Shown piece after piece: positions 5,886-8,914 of a DNA stretch of 8,914 nucleotides (the first letter of the stretch is position 1; each line of letters starts with the position of its first letter). The position numbers were made by a program, and so were the translations under genes. Source of the DNA: Bacillota bacterium (GTDB taxonomy: Bacteria > Bacillota > Clostridia > Tissierellales > Peptoniphilaceae). The stretch is taken from positions 1 to 8,914 of the forward strand of contig JAEXBH010000129.1 of assembly GCA_023394215.1 (NCBI GenBank). Direction: 5' to 3'. The notes beneath the pieces were generated by a model that saw nothing but the letters and a program-made list of their open reading frames with translations, made no database searches and had not been told where the DNA came from.

Positions 5886-5922
5886 TATTACTGTATATTT
5901 TATAAGAGAAATGAAGGTAATT

Positions 5923-7269
5923 ATGAAAAAAAACAGTCAATATTACAAGGCAGCCATAAAAATGGCTTGGCCGTCCGTCCTGGAAAGCTTCTTTATAGCT
6001 ATTGCCGGTGTCATAGATACAATAATGGTGGGAAGCCTGGGTAAATACGCTATAGCAGCGGTCGGACTAACCACTCAACCCAAATTTATAGGTTTAACCA
6101 TATTTATAGCAATAAATGTTGCAGTATCGGCCCTTGTTGCCAGACGAAAGGGAGAAGGCAATAAAAAGGGAGCAAATCAAGTATTTATAACTGCACTTTT
6201 TATAAATATAATCCTCTGCGTAATCATAAGTATCCTAATGGTAGTTTTTGCTTCAGACCTCATGAGGCTCGCCGGTTCCAATACGGAAACCCACGAAGCT
6301 TCGGTAATCTACTTCAAGGTTATAATGGGAGGAACCATATTCAACGTTATAGCCATGTCCATAAACTCAGCTCAAAGAGGAAGCGGAAATACAAAAGTAG
6401 CTTTCATCACAAACTTGACTTCATCAATAGTAAATATAATCTTCAACTATCTGTTGATAGGTGGAAATTTCGGCTTCCCGGCTCTTGGCATATACGGGGC
6501 CGCCATAGCCACTGTTTTCGGTACTTTTGTCGCAATGGTCATGAGTATAAGATCTCTTTTCCATGAAACAAGCTTTATAGCTGTAAAATTCATAATAAAA
6601 GAAAAAATCCGTTACAGCTTGGAGGCTGCAAAATCAATAATAAGCCTCGGCATAAATATGTTCTTTGAAAATATTGCCATGAGAATAGGCTTTCTTGCTA
6701 CAGCTCTTACAGCCGCAAAACTCGGCACCGATGCCTTCGCAGCTCACAACGCCGGCATGAACATACTAAGCTTGGGATTTTCCTTCGGCGACGGTATGCA
6801 GGTAGCAGCTGTCGCCCTTACAGGAATGGCTCTTGGTGAGAAAAATCCCGAAGAAGCCGTTAAACTTGGAAAAATTTGCCAAAGGATAGGGCTTTTCATA
6901 TCTATAGGGCTTTCCCTTTTCCTTTTCATATTCGGAAGGGAAATAATGGAAATATTCTTCAAAAACGACCTTGCAGTCATAGATATGGGTATGCTGATTT
7001 TAAAATTTATCATGCTTATAGTACTATTACAAATATCACAAATAATCTACGGCGGCTGTTTACGTTCCGGTGGAGATGTAAAATACACCTTGCTTACAGG
7101 AATAATTTCCGTAACTTTTATAAGAAGTGCCGTTACCATAATCTTGGTAAATGTCTTTAATATGGGGCTATTAGGCATATGGATTGGTGTATTGTCAGAT
7201 CAATTTTCAAGATATATGTTCTTGAGTACAAGGTTCAGAACAGGTTCCTGGACAAAAATAAAAATTTAA
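5923..7269 (+). CDS. MATE family multidrug efflux transporter
   Basis: This is a 448-residue membrane protein of the multi-antimicrobial extrusion (NorM/DinF) superfamily, which exports cationic drugs or metabolites in exchange for sodium or protons. It has about twelve hydrophobic segments in two similar halves. Typical N-lobe signatures are A-W-P-S-V-L-E-S near residue 15 and I-D-T-I-M-V-G-S-L-G near 32-41, and the second half begins with an F-F-E-N-I-A-M-R segment. The length matches the family norm. I chose ATG 5923, preceded by AAGGT (5914-5918), because upstream in-frame starts fall in or at the promoter. Substrate and coupling ion cannot be told from sequence by eye. It is a single gene, divergent from trmB and closed by the hairpin at 7278-7316. 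A different MATE gene lies at the right edge of the window. Confidence 0.92.
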   Translation: MKKNSQYYKAAIKMAWPSVLESFFIAIAGVIDTIMVGSLGKYAIAAVGLTTQPKFIGLTIFIAINVAVSALVARRKGEGNKKGANQVFITALFINIILCVIISILMVVFASDLMRLAGSNTETHEASVIYFKVIMGGTIFNVIAMSINSAQRGSGNTKVAFITNLTSSIVNIIFNYLLIGGNFGFPALGIYGAAIATVFGTFVAMVMSIRSLFHETSFIAVKFIIKEKIRYSLEAAKSIISLGINMFFENIAMRIGFLATALTAAKLGTDAFAAHNAGMNILSLGFSFGDGMQVAAVALTGMALGEKNPEEAVKLGKICQRIGLFISIGLSLFLFIFGREIMEIFFKNDLAVIDMGMLILKFIMLIVLLQISQIIYGGCLRSGGDVKYTLLTGIISVTFIRSAVTIILVNVFNMGLLGIWIGVLSDQFSRYMFLSTRFRTGSWTKIKI

Positions 7270-7277
7270 ATTTCTAC

Positions 7278-7316
7278 AATAAATGGCATCGGAAAATTAT
7301 TCCAATGCCATTTATT
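7278..7316. terminator. Symmetrical hairpin terminator between convergent genes
   Basis: AATAAATGGCAT (7278-7289) pairs perfectly with ATGCCATTTATT (7305-7316), and GGAA/TTCC continues the stem inside after one mismatch. It lies between the ends of the MATE gene (7269) and the phospholipase gene (7355). T-runs are short on both sides, so it may act as a bidirectional terminator or as an mRNA-end stabiliser. Confidence 0.75.
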
Positions 7317-7354
7317 CTATCTTTCCAATTAAAATTTAATTTTAGTAAAAAATA

Positions 7355-8275
7355 TTATTCAATACCTAAATATCTCTTAATTTCTTCAATCTGCCTAAGT
7401 CCGTCATTTAATCCGAGAAAATAAAGGTCTCCAAGCTTTTCAACATCACTCTCGAGCCTTCCTACACCGACCCTTTCAGATGGGGCTATAACATAAACCC
7501 TTCCCTCATCTTCAAGTTCATCTATCCGATCACACTGCAGATTATAGTTTAAATCACTTTCCGACAAAGATTTTAGGAAATCGGGATATTTCCTATAAAA
7601 CTTTTTAGCAAGCCTTCCTATTCCTTTAATAGGCTTTCTAAAACCTCTTTCCCTTGTCTTTATTATTATAATTTTTTCAAAACCTTCATCCAATGCCCAT
7701 TGGTATGCTATCTTGCAAGAACATCCCCCATCTAAACTCGGTGTCCCTCCCACATCAACCATTGGTGACAATAAAGGTAAAGATGCCGAAGCTTTTACCG
7801 CCTCAAATATATAATCGGTTTTGCCCTTTTCATAATATTGGGTCCTGCCGGTCAAACAATTCGTAGTCACTGCTACAAAACGCCTTTGCGGATCAAAAAA
7901 TCTCTTACTGTCAAAAGGCTCTATTTCATCATAAGTTTCTAACAGAAAATCGAGATTTATAAGGCTGAAGCTCCTTCTAAGAGCCTTAAATCCTATATAT
8001 TCCGAGCAATGTCTATATTTCAAAGTTGCTCTGGCTGACCTTCCTATCTGACCTGAAACATAATTTGTAGAAGCAAGGGCTCCTGCACTCACGCCTATAA
8101 CAGTCCTTAAATTTATATCATTCAACATAAGGGCATCAAGAACCCCTTGATTGTATGATCCTCTAAAACCCCCTCCCTCGACTACAAGACATCCTTCAAT
8201 AAGCTTATCGGAGGTTTTACCATCCGGTATTTCATTCAACCTTGAATAAACAGGTTTACCTATTCCTAATTTCAT
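7355..8275 (-). CDS. Patatin-like phospholipase family protein
   Basis: This 306-residue protein is a patatin-fold serine hydrolase that would cleave acyl esters of phospholipids or similar lipids. The fold's key elements are present: an oxyanion loop G-G-G-F-R-G at 34-39, the nucleophile elbow G-V-S-A-G at 61-65 with Ser63, and the catalytic Asp182 in D-G-G. So the Ser-Asp dyad is intact. The C-terminal region (about 200-306), with a V-I-A-P-S segment, resembles the extension of YjjU/RssA-like bacterial members (DUF6363 type). There is no signal peptide or membrane span, so it is probably cytoplasmic or peripheral. The ATG at 8275 lies 11 bases after the stop of the upstream MATE gene and has only a poor ribosome binding site, which suggests translational coupling. 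The substrate is unknown. Confidence 0.88.
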   Translation of the reverse strand: MKLGIGKPVYSRLNEIPDGKTSDKLIEGCLVVEGGGFRGSYNQGVLDALMLNDINLRTVIGVSAGALASTNYVSGQIGRSARATLKYRHCSEYIGFKALRRSFSLINLDFLLETYDEIEPFDSKRFFDPQRRFVAVTTNCLTGRTQYYEKGKTDYIFEAVKASASLPLLSPMVDVGGTPSLDGGCSCKIAYQWALDEGFEKIIIIKTRERGFRKPIKGIGRLAKKFYRKYPDFLKSLSESDLNYNLQCDRIDELEDEGRVYVIAPSERVGVGRLESDVEKLGDLYFLGLNDGLRQIEEIKRYLGIE

Positions 8276-8286
8276 ATCTCACACAC

Positions 8287-8914
8287 TCACTTTATATTTC
8301 TTGTCTTTATAAATAATCTTACTATAAATATTGTCCCTCTAAAGGTAAGTTCTATTGCCATAGCCATCCAAATTCCTTTAAGTGAATAGCTTTTTACCAA
8401 TAAAAGAGCCAAAGGTATACGGACAAACCACATACTTACAAGGTTCATTATACCCGGAACAAGAGTATCTCCATATCCCCTGAAAATCCCCGATATTACT
8501 ATTGAAGCCGCAAACATGGGTTCAGCTAAGACCTCTATTCTAAGGATGCTCGAACCGAGTGCTATAACTTCAGGACTCGGTGATAAAAATCCTATGATAT
8601 TCGGTGCAAATATAAACATGACCAATCCCATGAAAGACATAAGCAGCATGCCGAGCCCCAGGGTCAACCAAGCCAAACTTTTTGCCGTTTTTTCCTGCCT
8701 TGCACCGAGGCTTTGCCCTATAATTGTAGTTGAAGCGGCTCCAATCCCGTAACCGGGCATATAGGCTATACCCTCGGCAGTAATAGCAAAAGAATTTGCC
8801 GCTATAGCCGCCGTACCCAAAGGGGCAACCATCTTTGTTATGCTGATCTGAGCGCTTGTCATCACCATAGTTTCAAGGGCGACCGGTATTGAAATCTTAA
8901 AAGATTTCTTGAGT
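8287..8914 (-). CDS. MATE family efflux transporter, C-terminal half (partial)
   Basis: The minus-strand frame is open to the window edge; the first complete codon ends at 8913, so 208 C-terminal residues are visible and the N-terminal half lies outside. An internal ATG at 8868 is not the start, because the codons before it (K-I-S-I-P-V-A-L-E-T) continue the family's second-lobe signature. Other hallmarks are V-A-P-L-G-T-A-A-I-A-A-N-S, a Y-M-P-G-Y-G-I-G-A-A segment, G-Q-S-L-G-A-R, and I-F-R-G-Y-G-D-T. The visible part holds about six hydrophobic segments, which fits the C-lobe of a 12-segment transporter exporting drugs or metabolites. It is clearly different in sequence from the MATE protein at 5923-7269. 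The phospholipase gene follows 11 bases downstream, so the two probably share a transcript. Confidence 0.88.
   Translation of the reverse strand, partial: LKKSFKISIPVALETMVMTSAQISITKMVAPLGTAAIAANSFAITAEGIAYMPGYGIGAASTTIIGQSLGARQEKTAKSLAWLTLGLGMLLMSFMGLVMFIFAPNIIGFLSPSPEVIALGSSILRIEVLAEPMFAASIVISGIFRGYGDTLVPGIMNLVSMWFVRIPLALLLVKSYSLKGIWMAMAIELTFRGTIFIVRLFIKTRNIK

Noticed and set aside
5857..5922. N-terminal extension of the MATE protein from TTG 5857
   Set aside because: The segment overlaps the best promoter match, is not typical of MATE N-termini, and a start at 5923 has an AAGGT site and gives the usual length.
8287..8868. Complete 193-residue gene starting at ATG 8868
   Set aside because: The frame is open beyond it to the window edge, and the extra codons match the MATE family, so the gene is partial.
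1..8914. CRISPR array, tRNA or rRNA genes, insertion sequences
   Set aside because: No regularly spaced repeats, tRNA-like cloverleaf or rRNA-like stretch was seen. The only mobile-element sign is at the left edge.

Overview
The window is low-GC DNA with strong AGGAGG-type ribosome binding sites, lipoprotein signal peptides and short operons. This fits a Gram-positive (Firmicutes) anaerobe, perhaps of the Tissierellia/Peptoniphilaceae type. The lineage is inferred from gene style and not proven.

Left edge (1-820). The first 72 bases look like the last 23 codons of a large serine recombinase (DUF4368/TndX-type tail) and are visibly richer in GC than what follows. About 35 bases further on, a reading frame resumes in the middle of the helix-turn-helix of an XRE-family regulator, whose N-terminal half is absent. 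The simplest reading is that an integrative element lying to the left inserted into this gene, and that the junction falls near 104-112. The regulator's C-terminal domain survives and is followed, with a one-base overlap, by a small protein that looks like a stand-alone relative of that domain. A bidirectional terminator closes the pair.

Zinc operon (823-5130, minus strand). Transcription order is a lipoprotein with two ZinT-like repeats, then a ZnuA-type binding lipoprotein with a large non-canonical insertion, then the ATPase ZnuC and the permease ZnuB. The genes are separated by 21 bases or overlap by 4 and 8 bases. A near-consensus promoter lies just upstream, with an inverted repeat across its -10 and start site. 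About 140 bases further upstream is a DtxR/MntR-like palindrome that overlaps the -35 of a second possible promoter. The two lipoproteins would capture zinc outside the membrane and ZnuBC would import it.

Right part (5131-8914). trmB (tRNA m7G46 methyltransferase, minus) and a MATE efflux transporter (plus) diverge from a shared promoter region. The MATE gene ends at a strong symmetrical hairpin facing a minus-strand pair, which is the C-terminal half of a second MATE transporter (cut by the window edge) followed closely by a patatin-like phospholipase.

The items most worth a second look are the recombinase/XRE junction, the inserted domain in ZnuA, the doubled ZinT lipoprotein, and the two-part regulatory region of the zinc operon.
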